In this document: in pieces, positions 1 through 7,642 of the stretch
Position numbering within the stretch: the stretch's first letter is position 1
Layout: every line of letters begins with the position of its first letter
Origin: Vulgatibacter incomptus_A
Lineage (GTDB): Bacteria > Myxococcota > Myxococcia > Myxococcales > Vulgatibacteraceae
Assembly: GCA_040391605.1 (NCBI GenBank)
Contig: JBEBXK010000005.1
Span: 1 to 64,000 of the forward strand
Direction of reading: 5' to 3'
Length of the DNA stretch: 64,000 nucleotides
The notes under the pieces: model-generated
Database searches by the model: none
What the model saw: only the letters and a program-made list of their open reading frames with translations
What the model was told of the DNA's origin: nothing
Position numbers and translations under genes: made by a program

Positions 1-64
1 CTCGCGCGAAGCGCGAGCTGAGGAACTCGCTCCCGCTTCTTGCGGGAACGAGTTCGTCACCAGC
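1..64. repeat. Two-hairpin direct repeat, copy 1
   Basis: A 64-base unit that recurs at 103-166 with a single mismatch. It contains a perfect 7-bp hairpin (1-7 with 11-17, loop GAA), a short linker, then a 13-of-14-bp hairpin (23-36 with 42-55, five-base loop). It starts exactly at the window edge, so it may extend further left. It lies beyond the 3' end of the CopD-like gene. A related but diverged element is at 4896-4955. Confidence 0.85.
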
Positions 65-102
65 CCGCGAGCCCCCGGCGAGCCAACGTAGAACGGAGCG
101 TT

Positions 103-166
103 CTCGCGCGAAGCGCGAGCTGAGGAACTCGCTCCCGCTTCTTGCGGGAACGAGTTCCTCACCAGC
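103..166. repeat. Two-hairpin direct repeat, copy 2
   Basis: Second copy of the 64-base unit at 1-64, with one substitution. Both hairpins are intact. The end of the unit overlaps the stop codon of the CopD-like gene (159-161), so on that gene's strand the large hairpin follows the stop directly and could act in termination or 3'-end protection. The stem is not followed by a T-run, so it is not a classical terminator. Confidence 0.85.
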
Positions 167-668
167 TCGGCCAGCCTCGCACCAGGATGACCGCGAGGCT
201 CACCAGCGCCAGGGCGAGTACGGCGTTGGCGCGGCCCAGCAGCGAGGCTCGCCGACGATAGCGTTCGGCCTCCGCCGAGCGCGGATCGTTCGCGATGGCC
301 AGGGTCGCCCTCGGCCCCAGCACGAAGTCGTGGACCGCGCTCACCGCCAGCACCACGAGGAAGATCCCCAGCTTGAGCACCACGGCCTTGCCGAAGGGAG
401 ATGCCAGCCACTCGCTCCGGGCGAAGTCACCCAGCCGCACTCCTCGGAACCAGAGGTTGAAGGTGCCGGTGACGAAGACCACGGCGAAGCAGCCCCAGCC
501 CACGTTGCGAAAGCGGATCCCCGTCTCCCGGAGGAAGGCGCCCGCCTGGACCCGCCCGCCGCTCCGAAGCCACGGGACGACGACGAGGACGAGAAAGAAC
601 ATTCCTCCGATCCAGGTCATCGCCGCGAGGATGTGGATCAGGGTCGAGAGGACGTAGAGCGCGTGCAT
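159..668 (-). CDS. CopD-like integral membrane protein
   Basis: A 169-residue membrane protein with about four hydrophobic helices. The first helix carries H12 and the segment TWIGGMFF, the pattern of CopD/HemJ-like membrane domains, where histidines and tryptophans lie close to the membrane face. A VHDFVLGP segment follows the third helix. Function is inferred only at family level: CopD domains are linked to copper handling, but many stand-alone members have no assigned substrate. It is divergent from the operon starting at 992 and shares its upstream region, which contains a palindrome at 874-888. The ATG at 668 has only a weak ribosome-binding site. Confidence 0.7.
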   Translation of the reverse strand: MHALYVLSTLIHILAAMTWIGGMFFLVLVVVPWLRSGGRVQAGAFLRETGIRFRNVGWGCFAVVFVTGTFNLWFRGVRLGDFARSEWLASPFGKAVVLKLGIFLVVLAVSAVHDFVLGPRATLAIANDPRSAEAERYRRRASLLGRANAVLALALVSLAVILVRGWPSW

Positions 669-991
669 CGTTGGGATCTCCGGGGGAGGGGCCGATCGTT
701 GGATCTACTGCATCGGACGCGCCAGGAACGGCTTCGCCAGAAAGTACGAATCCCCACGGATGCGGGAGCGATCCCTTCCGGTCAATCTCCGGGCGTCGAG
801 GCTCTCCGTCCGTGAGGTGGTTGCCCACGAAGAGCAGAGCGACGCCTCGTTCCAATATCAGGCGGCCCATGGGGTTCCGTTACGGAACGTGTGGAACGTT
901 TAAGGTCGGATGATCGCGCTGGATCGGGGCCCCCGATCGTGGAAGCGCCGTCCACGGACTTGGCACGGCCCATGCTCATGCCCCCCGGCAG
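669..991. other. Divergent intergenic region
   Basis: About 320 bases between the CopD-like gene and the membrane-protein operon. It should hold both promoters. The only strong signal I see is the palindrome at 874-888 with an extra half-site after it. Open frames crossing it are antisense shadows of the neighbouring genes and have no ribosome-binding sites. Confidence 0.5.
874..888. promoter_or_regulatory. Candidate operator palindrome
   Basis: GTTCCGTTACGGAAC is a perfect 6-bp inverted repeat with a 3-base centre. A third half-site, GGAACG, follows at 893-898. It lies about 100 bases upstream of the 992 gene and about 200 from the CopD-like start. The regulator is unknown; it does not match the FNR consensus. 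Confidence 0.45.
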
Positions 992-2401
992 ATGATCTCC
1001 GCCACCCTCTCGCGAACGGCCCCTCCCAGCCCATCGGCGCCCAGCCCGGCCCCCGCCGAATCGCCCCCGGCCTGGTTGCCGGGACAGCACTTCGCCGCGG
1101 CCCTCGCGTTCTTCGTCGCCGGGGGCTTGGGCCTCGTCGCCGTGGCGCCGGAGCTCGCCAGGGGCGCGTTCTTCCTTCCGAAGGTGGTGGCCGTCGTCCA
1201 CCTCTTCGTGCTGGGCTGGGTCGTCCTCTCGATCTTCGGTGCCCTCTGCCAATTCCTGCCGGTGGCCATCGGCCGCCCCCTCCGTTGGCAAGCCGCGGCG
1301 CAGCTCTCCTTCGTCTCCCAACTCGTCGGCGCGCTCCTCTTCGTCGGCGCGCTCCTCACTTCGAAAAACGGCCTGCTCCTCGGGGGCGCCTCCCTCCTCT
1401 CCGTGGCCTTCGTCGTCTTCGCCCTGAACCTGGCAGCCACCCTGGCCCAGGCCAAGGAGCGCTCCCTCACGTGGTGGGCGCTGGCGGGAGCCGCCGTCTT
1501 CCTCTTGGTCACCCCGGCCTACGGGCTGATCCTGGCCCTGAACCTGCGCGGCGATCTCGTGGTCGCCGACCGCTTCGCCATGGTGGCGGCCCACTCTCAC
1601 GCCGCGATCCTGGGCTTCGTGCTCCTGGTGGTGGTGGGCGTCGCCCAGCGCCTGCTGCCGATGTTCCTGCTCTCCCACGGGGCCAGCGAGAAGCCGGCGT
1701 GGGCCTCCTTGATCCTCCTCTTCACCGGTGCGTCCGTGATGGCGCTCCCCTTTGGCGGCGACGCGCGCTTCGCGGCGGGGGGCGTGCTGGCAGCCGGCGG
1801 CGTCGTGGCCTTGCTGATCCAGGCGATCCTCTTCTTCCGGCACCGCAAGCGGCGCGCCGTCGATCCCGGCATGCGCCTGGCCGCCGCCGGCCTGATCGGC
1901 CTCGCCGTCGCCGCCGCGGTGGCGCCCTTCGCCCTGGGCCGCGGCCTCTCGGATCCCCACCTGCTGGCGACTTACTTCGTGCTGCTCCTGGGCGCGATCA
2001 CCCTCTTCGTCGGCGGCCACTACTTCAAGATCGTGCCCTTCCTCGTCTGGTACCACCGCTTCGGCCCGCTGGTGGGCAAGCGCAAGGTGCCCAAGGTCGC
2101 CGACCTCTACTCGGAGAGGGCGGCCTCCGTGAACGTGGCGCTGCTGGTCGCGGGCTGGCTGGGCCTCGCCGCCTCGACCTGGCTCGGCGCCGGCGTCACC
2201 CTGCGGGCCTTCGCCTTCGTCTTCGCGGCGGGCACCCTCCTCGAGGCGGCGCTGATCGCCAAGATCGCCCGGCAGCGGCCCGAGGCGCAAGGGGCCCCGC
2301 TCGGGGGAAGCGCCATCGATCCGGGCGCCCATGAAGCGATCACCACACCCCAGCCAGGTGAGCCGACGAAGAAGAGCCCCCTAGCGCAGCGCGCGAGCTG
2401 A
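992..2401 (+). CDS. Polytopic membrane protein, possibly NnrS/heme-copper-oxidase-like
   Basis: A 469-residue protein with about twelve predicted membrane helices after a proline-rich N-terminus of about 30 residues. Conserved-looking histidines sit in helices: AVVHLFVLG near residue 70, AHSHAAILGF near 205 and GGHYFKIVPF near 345 with a further WYHRFGP. Such paired histidines within helices are typical of heme-binding membrane proteins related to NnrS or oxidase subunit I. I do not see the full copper-B ligand set, so oxidase activity is not claimed. It heads an operon of DUF59, DUF1858 and DUF2249 genes, domains that often occur near nitrogen-oxide genes. A role in NO or redox response is inferred. 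The ATG at 992 has a poor ribosome-binding site, so the start is uncertain. Confidence 0.65.
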   Translation: MISATLSRTAPPSPSAPSPAPAESPPAWLPGQHFAAALAFFVAGGLGLVAVAPELARGAFFLPKVVAVVHLFVLGWVVLSIFGALCQFLPVAIGRPLRWQAAAQLSFVSQLVGALLFVGALLTSKNGLLLGGASLLSVAFVVFALNLAATLAQAKERSLTWWALAGAAVFLLVTPAYGLILALNLRGDLVVADRFAMVAAHSHAAILGFVLLVVVGVAQRLLPMFLLSHGASEKPAWASLILLFTGASVMALPFGGDARFAAGGVLAAGGVVALLIQAILFFRHRKRRAVDPGMRLAAAGLIGLAVAAAVAPFALGRGLSDPHLLATYFVLLLGAITLFVGGHYFKIVPFLVWYHRFGPLVGKRKVPKVADLYSERAASVNVALLVAGWLGLAASTWLGAGVTLRAFAFVFAAGTLLEAALIAKIARQRPEAQGAPLGGSAIDPGAHEAITTPQPGEPTKKSPLAQRAS

Positions 2402-2449
2402 TGCGAGAGGCAACGCCTTGGCAAGTCCTTGGTGTTGGAGGTCAAAGCC

Positions 2450-2776
2450 ATGAGTGATGAATCCGTAGAGCCGCCGATGGGAGACGCAACCGCCGAGAAG
2501 CGGGCGGAGGTCTTCGGCGCCCTCAGCCTGGTGATCGATCCCGAGATCGGCCTCGATATCGTGACCCTGGGGATGGTCTACGAGGTCGAGATCCAGGAGG
2601 AGCGGGCCGTGGTGACCTACACCCTCACCACCCCGGGTTGCCCCATGGAGCGGGCGATCACCGCCGGGATCCTGGAGGCGGTCTCCCAGGTGCCGGGGAT
2701 CTCCGAGGTCCAGCCCAACCTGGTCTGGGATCCCCGCTGGCATCCCGGGATGGCCGTGCCGGGGACCCTGCGATGA
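2450..2776 (+). CDS. DUF59/MIP18 family metal-sulfur assembly protein
   Basis: A 108-residue protein of the MIP18 (PaaD/SufT-like) family. The hallmark sequence DPEIGLDIVTLGMVYEVEI lies at about residues 30-48, and the conserved cysteine motif TTPGCPMERAI at about 61-71. Family members act in iron-sulfur cluster assembly or in maturation of specific metalloenzymes. The start chosen is the ATG at 2450, because GGAGG ends 8 bases before it; an upstream TTG at 2429 in the same frame lacks such a site. The stop overlaps the next start (ATGA at 2773-2776), showing translational coupling. Its partner here is unknown; an iron-sulfur or heme function for the operon is an inference. Confidence 0.85.
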   Translation: MSDESVEPPMGDATAEKRAEVFGALSLVIDPEIGLDIVTLGMVYEVEIQEERAVVTYTLTTPGCPMERAITAGILEAVSQVPGISEVQPNLVWDPRWHPGMAVPGTLR

Positions 2777-3699
2777 TCCACCCCAACGATCGCGTCTCCT
2801 CCGTCCTCGCCAGGGACGAGGGGCTCATCGAGGTCTTCGTCAGCGCCTCGCCCGCCTTCGCCATGCTGCGCAACAAGGTCTCCCGCCGGACGATGGCGAA
2901 GCTGGTGAACATCGAGCAGGCAGCGCGGATCGCAGGCATCGAAACGTCCGTGCTCCTCACCCGCCTCAACGAGGCGCTGCAGGCGCGTGGCGGCGGCGCC
3001 GAGTCTCCGGAGGGCGCGTCGCCAGCCGCTGTCAGCCCCGCCGGGTCTCCGATGGCAGGCTTGCGGGCCCCGACCGCCCCTGCAAACGAAGTCCCTGCCT
3101 CCGGGGCCGCAGCGATCGACGCGCCATCCGGCAGCGGCCTGACGCCCGAACCCGAGCCTGCGCCGCCAGGGCTCTTCGAGACACCAGCCGATCGCCTGGT
3201 GGAGCTCGACGTCCGCGAGGAGCTGCGGGCGGGCAAGGAGCCGTTCCGCCTGATCTTCGATGCGGCCCGTGGCCTGGCCCCGGAGCAGATCCTGCGCCTG
3301 CGCGCGATCTTCGAGCCTGCCCCGCTCTACGCCGTCCTCGGCAGGCTGGGCCTCGCGCATTACACCGAGCGCCTCGCTGCCGACGACTGGCGGGTGTGGT
3401 TCTACCGCGACGCCGGCGCAGCCTCCACCGCCACCACGGCCGGCGCGGACGAAGCCCCGCCGCCCATGGATCCGGACGAGGCCGTCGTGGTCCTGGACGT
3501 CCGGGATCTCGAGCCGCCAGAGCCGATGGTCCAGACCCTCGAGGCCCTGGCGTCCCTGCCCAGGGGCAAGACCCTGGTGCAGATCAACCAGAGGGTCCCG
3601 CAGTTCCTCCTGCCGAAGCTCGAAGAGCGAGGCTTCACCTACGAGATCCGCGAACAATCTCCTTCGCTGGTCCGTATCTTCATCCAACACAGAGACTGA
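2773..3699 (+). CDS. DUF1858-DUF2249-DUF2249 protein
   Basis: A 308-residue soluble protein. Residues 1-65 form a DUF1858 domain, a small helical unit often fused to hybrid-cluster or DUF2249 proteins. A proline/alanine-rich linker of about 65 residues follows. Two DUF2249 domains (SirA/TusA-like fold) come next: the first starts at LVELDVREEL, the second at VVVLDVRDLE, each about 75 residues long. The TusA-like catalytic CPxP cysteine is absent in both, so a sulfur-relay role by the usual chemistry is unlikely. The gene is coupled to the DUF59 gene by an ATGA overlap. Function is unknown; DUF2249 proteins commonly cluster with nitrogen-oxide and anaerobic redox genes. Confidence 0.8.
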   Translation: MIHPNDRVSSVLARDEGLIEVFVSASPAFAMLRNKVSRRTMAKLVNIEQAARIAGIETSVLLTRLNEALQARGGGAESPEGASPAAVSPAGSPMAGLRAPTAPANEVPASGAAAIDAPSGSGLTPEPEPAPPGLFETPADRLVELDVREELRAGKEPFRLIFDAARGLAPEQILRLRAIFEPAPLYAVLGRLGLAHYTERLAADDWRVWFYRDAGAASTATTAGADEAPPPMDPDEAVVVLDVRDLEPPEPMVQTLEALASLPRGKTLVQINQRVPQFLLPKLEERGFTYEIREQSPSLVRIFIQHRD

Positions 3700-3714
3700 A
3701 AGGAAAGAGAAACA

Positions 3715-3945
3715 ATGGCAAAGACTGAACTCGACATCCGCGTCGTCCCGCCCCGAGAGAAGCACCCGACCATCTTTCGCACCTTCGACTCGCTGGCGCC
3801 GGGCGAGGCCTTCACCCTGGTGAACGATCACGATCCCGCGCCGCTGCGCCACCAATTCGAGGCGACTCGCACCGGGGTCTACTCCTGGAGCTACGAGGAG
3901 AGCGGCCCCTCGGTGTGGAAGGTGCGGATCGGAAAGAACGCCTAG
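3715..3945 (+). CDS. Stand-alone DUF2249 protein
   Basis: A 76-residue protein that is a single DUF2249 domain. It contains the motif TLVNDHDPAPLRHQ (about residues 40-53), and the same NDHDP/VDHDP core occurs in the C-terminal domain of the next gene. An excellent ribosome-binding site (GAAAGGAAAGAGAAACA) precedes the ATG. It lies 15 bases after the preceding gene and 2 bases before the next start, so it is firmly in the operon. No catalytic residue can be named; the histidine and aspartates of the DHDP core could bind a metal or ligand, which is speculation. Confidence 0.85.
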   Translation: MAKTELDIRVVPPREKHPTIFRTFDSLAPGEAFTLVNDHDPAPLRHQFEATRTGVYSWSYEESGPSVWKVRIGKNA

Positions 3946-3947
3946 GC

Positions 3948-4886
3948 ATGGGACTCTCGCTCAGCACCGCGGCCGCCCCCGAGCTCGATCTGGAGGCCCT
4001 CGACATCGCTTGCCGCGATCGAGGGCTCGACGGCGTGGAGCTGGCGGCAGTCTCCGCGTCCGACCTCGATGCCCTCGACGCTCGGACCTCGATGGCATCC
4101 GGCGCGCGGATCGTCGCGCTCCGGGCGGAGGGCCTCAGCCCCGAGACCGCGCCCAGGCTGGCGCGGGCCTCGGGGCGGCTCGGCGTGCCGCTCTCCGTCC
4201 CGTCGGAGGCCTTGGCGCCGAGCGATCTCTCCGATCTCGCGGCAGTCTTCCATCGGGAGGGGGGGCGCCTCCTCCTCGCCCAGGGCTGCGGGCTGGAAGC
4301 GATGGCCGCCCTCGTCGCCGAGATCCAGGTGGCGAGGGTGGGCAAGCCCTGGAGCCAAGGCGGCGACGGCCCCCTGGGCGTGGCCTGGGAGCTCCGGCCA
4401 TCGTCGGAGTCCTTGGAGGACGGCAGCGCCGTACTCTTCATCGCCCGAGAGCTGCTGGGCCTCGTCCGCCTCCATGGCGGCGGACCCGAGCAGCATGACC
4501 AGGACGGTCTCGGCGTCGGCGGCCTCCTCGCCGACCTCGCCCTGTCGAGGTACCAGGGCACGATCGTCCTCACGCCGAGCCGGCCCGAGACCCTGCCGCG
4601 CTGGGCGAAGTGGCTGGCGTCTCGTAGGAGCGCGGGCTGCGGCACCATCGCCGAGTCGAATCGAGTCGACCTAGACGTCCGCCCGGTGGAGCCGAGGGAT
4701 CGCCTGGAGACGATCCTGGGCACCTACCGATCGCTCTCGCGGGGGGCGACCATGGAGCTCACCGTCGATCACGATCCGAGCTGCATGTACTACACCCTGG
4801 AGGCCACCGAGGCCGAGGGCTCCTTCACCTTCCGCAAGGTCGAGGACGGCCCCGAAGTATGGCGCGCCGAGGTCACCAAGCTCTGA
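3948..4886 (+). CDS. TIM-barrel-like protein with C-terminal DUF2249
   Basis: A 312-residue protein. Residues 1-230 look like an AP-endonuclease-2/xylose-isomerase-type barrel: the N-terminus GLSLSTAAAPEL, then GLDGVELAA at 25-33, and repeating beta-alpha units. The metal-binding glutamate and histidine cluster of active sugar isomerases is not obvious, so the barrel may be non-catalytic. Residues 235-312 are a DUF2249 domain with VDHDPSCMYYTLEA, matching the preceding gene. The start is the ATG at 3948, just after the stop of the DUF2249 gene. This is the last gene of the operon; the two-hairpin element at 4896-4955 follows its stop by 9 bases. Confidence 0.75.
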   Translation: MGLSLSTAAAPELDLEALDIACRDRGLDGVELAAVSASDLDALDARTSMASGARIVALRAEGLSPETAPRLARASGRLGVPLSVPSEALAPSDLSDLAAVFHREGGRLLLAQGCGLEAMAALVAEIQVARVGKPWSQGGDGPLGVAWELRPSSESLEDGSAVLFIARELLGLVRLHGGGPEQHDQDGLGVGGLLADLALSRYQGTIVLTPSRPETLPRWAKWLASRRSAGCGTIAESNRVDLDVRPVEPRDRLETILGTYRSLSRGATMELTVDHDPSCMYYTLEATEAEGSFTFRKVEDGPEVWRAEVTKL

Positions 4887-4895
4887 CCTGGAAGG

Positions 4896-4955
4896 CGCCC
4901 TCTCGCGCCGAGGGCGAGCTGAAAGGATCGTTCCGGCTCCCTGCCGGGGCGATCC
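4896..4955. repeat. Diverged two-hairpin element
   Basis: First hairpin 4896-4902 with 4910-4916; second hairpin 4925-4937 with 4943-4955 (11 Watson-Crick plus two G-U pairs, five-base loop). It shares the GCGAGCTGA linker and the overall two-stem layout with the repeats at 1-64 and 103-166, but the stem sequences differ and are compensated. It lies just past the stop of the DUF2249 operon. Confidence 0.6.
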
Positions 4956-5267
4956 CTTCCCTCTCGTCTCCATCCCCACGCCCTCGCGCGCACCGCCTCT
5001 CCGGGAGAGGAGCCATGGCTTCCTCGAGAGGGCGAGTTCGTTTCGACCGGGGCGAAGATGGAAGAAGCAATGCGCGAGGGGTCGACGCCGTCCGGGCGAC
5101 CGATCGCCGAGGTCTCGGAGCCGGTGGCGCGCCTGCAGCGGCGGACGAAGGAGCTCGCTCGCGACTCTCGCGGAGCGCGCGAGCTGGATGATTTGCTCCA
5201 TCTCCACGCCTGTGGCGCGTCATTCCATGGCTCGGCCCCAGCGTCGGATGCGGGCAGACGAGTTTAT

Positions 5268-5284
5268 GTGTCAATCACTGACAC
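5268..5284. promoter_or_regulatory. Candidate operator palindrome
   Basis: GTGTCAATCACTGACAC, a perfect 6-bp inverted repeat with a 5-base centre, in a locally AT-richer patch. It ends 10 bases before the TTGACC -35 box of a candidate promoter, a position suited to control of the gene at 5513. The regulator is unknown. Confidence 0.45.
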
Positions 5285-5294
5285 AATCATTCGA

Positions 5295-5323
5295 TTGACC
5301 GCGCGGCTTCGATCGACTAGATC
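5295..5323 (+). promoter_or_regulatory. Candidate sigma-70 promoter
   Basis: TTGACC at 5295-5300 and TAGATC at 5318-5323 with 17 bases between. The -35 box is good and the -10 box is poor. It would give a leader of about 180 bases before the gene at 5513. Confidence 0.3.
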
Positions 5324-5512
5324 CTCCTGGCGGCGCGCTCTTTATCGATGACGCCCGCGCTCGACCCGCTCTCAGCCTCGAGACCGCGCCGACTCCTCGT
5401 CGATGAGTCGCATGGCCGCCCGTTCGAGTCAGCGGAGGATCGTCCAGCCGCCGAAAGTGTGCCGAGCCCCTTCGCTTCCGGCGCCGCCGGCCCTCGCGCA
5501 TAGGAGGCGCTC

Positions 5513-6499
5513 ATGAACACTGTCCGCAAGACCCTCCGTCACCATTTTCGTCACTTCAACTCGCGCACCCTCGTCGAGGCGGCGGGAGGCTGGGTACGTC
5601 ATCTGGAGGGGAGCGGACAGATGCTCGTCAGCCTCGCCGGCGCGATGAGCACCGCGGAGCTGGGCGTCTCCCTCGCGGAGATGATCCGCCAGGGGAAGAT
5701 CCACGCGATCAGCTGCACCGGCGCCAATCTGGAGGAGGATCTCTTCAACCTCGTCGCCAACGAGGAGTACGTGCGGGTGGCCAACTGGCGGGATCTCTCG
5801 CCGAGCGAAGAGGCGGCGCTCCGCGACCGCGGCCTCAACCGGGTCACCGACACCTGCATCCCCGAGGAGGAGGCGATGCGAAAGATCGAGCAGCACGTGA
5901 TCGAGGGTTGGAAGCTGGCGGGCCGGGAAGGCCGCCGCGCGTTTCCCCACGAGCACCTCTACGAGCTGCTCCGCTCCGGCGTCCTGAAGCCGAGCTACCA
6001 GATCGATCCCAGGAACTCGTGGTTGCTGGCCGCCGCCGAAATGGACCTGCCCCTCTTCGTGCCGGGCTGGGAGGACTCCACCCTCGGGAACGTCTTCGCA
6101 GCCTGCGTGCTCCGGGAGGAGGTCCCCCTCTCCGTGATCAAGACCGGGGTCGAGTACATGACCTCCCTGGTGCAGTGGTACCGCGAGACCAGCCGAAAGG
6201 CGTCCATCGGCTTCTTCCAGATCGGCGGCGGCATCGCCGGCGACTTCGCGATGTGCGTCGTGCCCCTGCTGCGCCTCGACCTCGATCAGGACGTGCCCTA
6301 TTGGGGCTACTACTGCCAGATCTCCGACAGCATCACCTCCTTCGGCTCCTACAGCGGCTGCACACCGAACGAGAAGATCACCTGGCATAAGCTCGACGTC
6401 GACACGCCGGCCTTCGTGATCGAGTCGGACGCGACCATCGTGGCGCCTCTGGTCTTCTCCTACGTGCTGGGGAGTTGGGGCGGGCCGCAGGCAGCCTGA
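5513..6499 (+). CDS. Deoxyhypusine synthase-like protein
   Basis: A 328-residue member of the deoxyhypusine synthase family (NAD-dependent transfer of the spermidine butylamine group). Family landmarks are CTGANLEEDL near residue 66, LPLFVPGWEDSTLGN (human FSPALTDGSLG), GFFQIGGGIAGDFA, and EKITWHKL with lysine at about 293, matching the lysine of the WGK motif that carries the enzyme-imine intermediate. The family GGGIAKHH histidine region is altered to GGGIAGDF. Bacteria lack the usual substrate eIF5A, and bacterial homologues have been linked to homospermidine-type polyamine synthesis, so the acceptor here is unknown. A strong AGGAGG site precedes the ATG. The gene stands alone, upstream of a yebC-like gene. 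Confidence 0.85.
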   Translation: MNTVRKTLRHHFRHFNSRTLVEAAGGWVRHLEGSGQMLVSLAGAMSTAELGVSLAEMIRQGKIHAISCTGANLEEDLFNLVANEEYVRVANWRDLSPSEEAALRDRGLNRVTDTCIPEEEAMRKIEQHVIEGWKLAGREGRRAFPHEHLYELLRSGVLKPSYQIDPRNSWLLAAAEMDLPLFVPGWEDSTLGNVFAACVLREEVPLSVIKTGVEYMTSLVQWYRETSRKASIGFFQIGGGIAGDFAMCVVPLLRLDLDQDVPYWGYYCQISDSITSFGSYSGCTPNEKITWHKLDVDTPAFVIESDATIVAPLVFSYVLGSWGGPQAA

Positions 6500-6727
6500 G
6501 GGTCCGTGCAGCGATCACGAACGCTGCGAGCCGGAGGCGGCGAAGGCCAGAAAGAACCTTCGTGCGCAGCGCATGTAGAGAACCGCGCCTCCGCCCTGCG
6601 CAGGGGGGAGTTTCACCGGCTCTGAGATCGCTCGACATCGAGCGGCGGTTTGGGCCAGTCTGCCGCATGAATCGGAGGCCCCGGGCAAGCTCGTGCGCGC
6701 CTCCCTGACCAACGAGAGTAGGAAATC

Positions 6728-7450
6728 GTGGGACGCATCTTCGAGACTCGCAAAGCCACCATGTTCGCGCGCTGGAACAAGATGGCGAAGCAGTTCACCC
6801 GGCTCAGCAAGGACATCACCATCGCCGTGAAGGCGGGTGGTCCGAACCCGGACACCAACGCCACCCTGCGCCGGGTGCTGCAGAACGCCCGGGCGGCGAA
6901 CATGCCCAAGGACAAGGTGGAGGGGGCGATCAAGCGCGCCTCCGGCCACGACCAGCAGGACTACGAAGTCCTGCTCTACGAAGGCTACGCCCCCCACGGG
7001 ATCCCGATCCTGGTGGAGACCGCCACCGACAACCCGGTTCGCACCGCCGCCAACGTCCGCGCGGGCTTCAACAAGGGGGGCGGCAACCTGGGCGCCACCG
7101 GCAGCGTCTCCTTCCTCTTCAAGCGGATGGGCGTGTTTCGCCTCGACCCCGCCGGCATCGATCAGGATGAGCTGGAGCTCGAGCTGATCGACTCCGGGCT
7201 CGAGGAGCTGGGGGAGGGGCAGGGCGAGAAGGGCGAGCCCCAGGTGATCATACGCTGCGGCTTCACGGACTTCGGCCTGATGCAGGCCGCCCTGGAGGCC
7301 CGGGGCCTCGAGGCGCTCTCGGCGGAGTCCGAGTACGTGCCCAACGATCTGGTCGAGCTGCCCGAGGATCAGGCAGCCGAGGTGATGAAGCTCGTCGACC
7401 TCCTCGAGCAGGACGACGACGTCCAGCGGGTCTTCCACAACCTGAGGTGA
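6728..7450 (+). CDS. YebC/PmpR family regulator
   Basis: A 240-residue protein of the YebC/PmpR/TACO1 family, close to full family length (about 240-250). The N-terminus MGRIFETRKATMFARW is of the YeeN-like subtype. Conserved segments include NATLRRVLQNARAANMPKD near 45-63 and GNLGATGSVSFLFK near 117-130. Family members bind DNA as regulators or associate with the ribosome at proline stretches; which applies here cannot be told. The start is GTG at 6728, preceded by an AGGA a few bases upstream. It has no obvious operon partner; the upstream gene is 228 bases away. Confidence 0.9.
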   Translation: MGRIFETRKATMFARWNKMAKQFTRLSKDITIAVKAGGPNPDTNATLRRVLQNARAANMPKDKVEGAIKRASGHDQQDYEVLLYEGYAPHGIPILVETATDNPVRTAANVRAGFNKGGGNLGATGSVSFLFKRMGVFRLDPAGIDQDELELELIDSGLEELGEGQGEKGEPQVIIRCGFTDFGLMQAALEARGLEALSAESEYVPNDLVELPEDQAAEVMKLVDLLEQDDDVQRVFHNLR

Positions 7451-7642
7451 CTGAACCGTTCGACCCCGGTCACCTGGTGACCGATGCCAAACGGAGTCCC
7501 TGCGACCAGCGACCCGGGGCTTCGGACGACGTGCTCAGTCACCTGAAGACCGCGGCGGTTGCCCCTTCATCCCCCCGACCCCAGCTTGGTGGCCTTGATC
7601 CAGGAGGCGCGGACCGCCTCGTCGCCTGGAAGGAAGGGCTCG

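Larger units (their letters stand above)
4887..5512. other. Gene-poor intergenic stretch
   Basis: About 625 bases with no convincing gene. A 97-codon frame at 5058-5351 has no clear ribosome-binding site and no recognisable domain. The stretch holds the two-hairpin element (4896-4955), a perfect palindrome at 5268-5284 and a candidate promoter at 5295-5323 reading towards the deoxyhypusine-synthase-like gene. Confidence 0.5.

Noticed and set aside
782..2332. Long minus-strand reading frame opposite the membrane-protein gene
   Set aside because: Its product is low-complexity, charged and without any domain; it is the antisense shadow of the high-GC gene at 992-2401.
5058..5351. 97-codon plus-strand frame in the gene-poor stretch
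   Set aside because: No convincing ribosome-binding site, no family resemblance, and it runs through the operator and promoter region.
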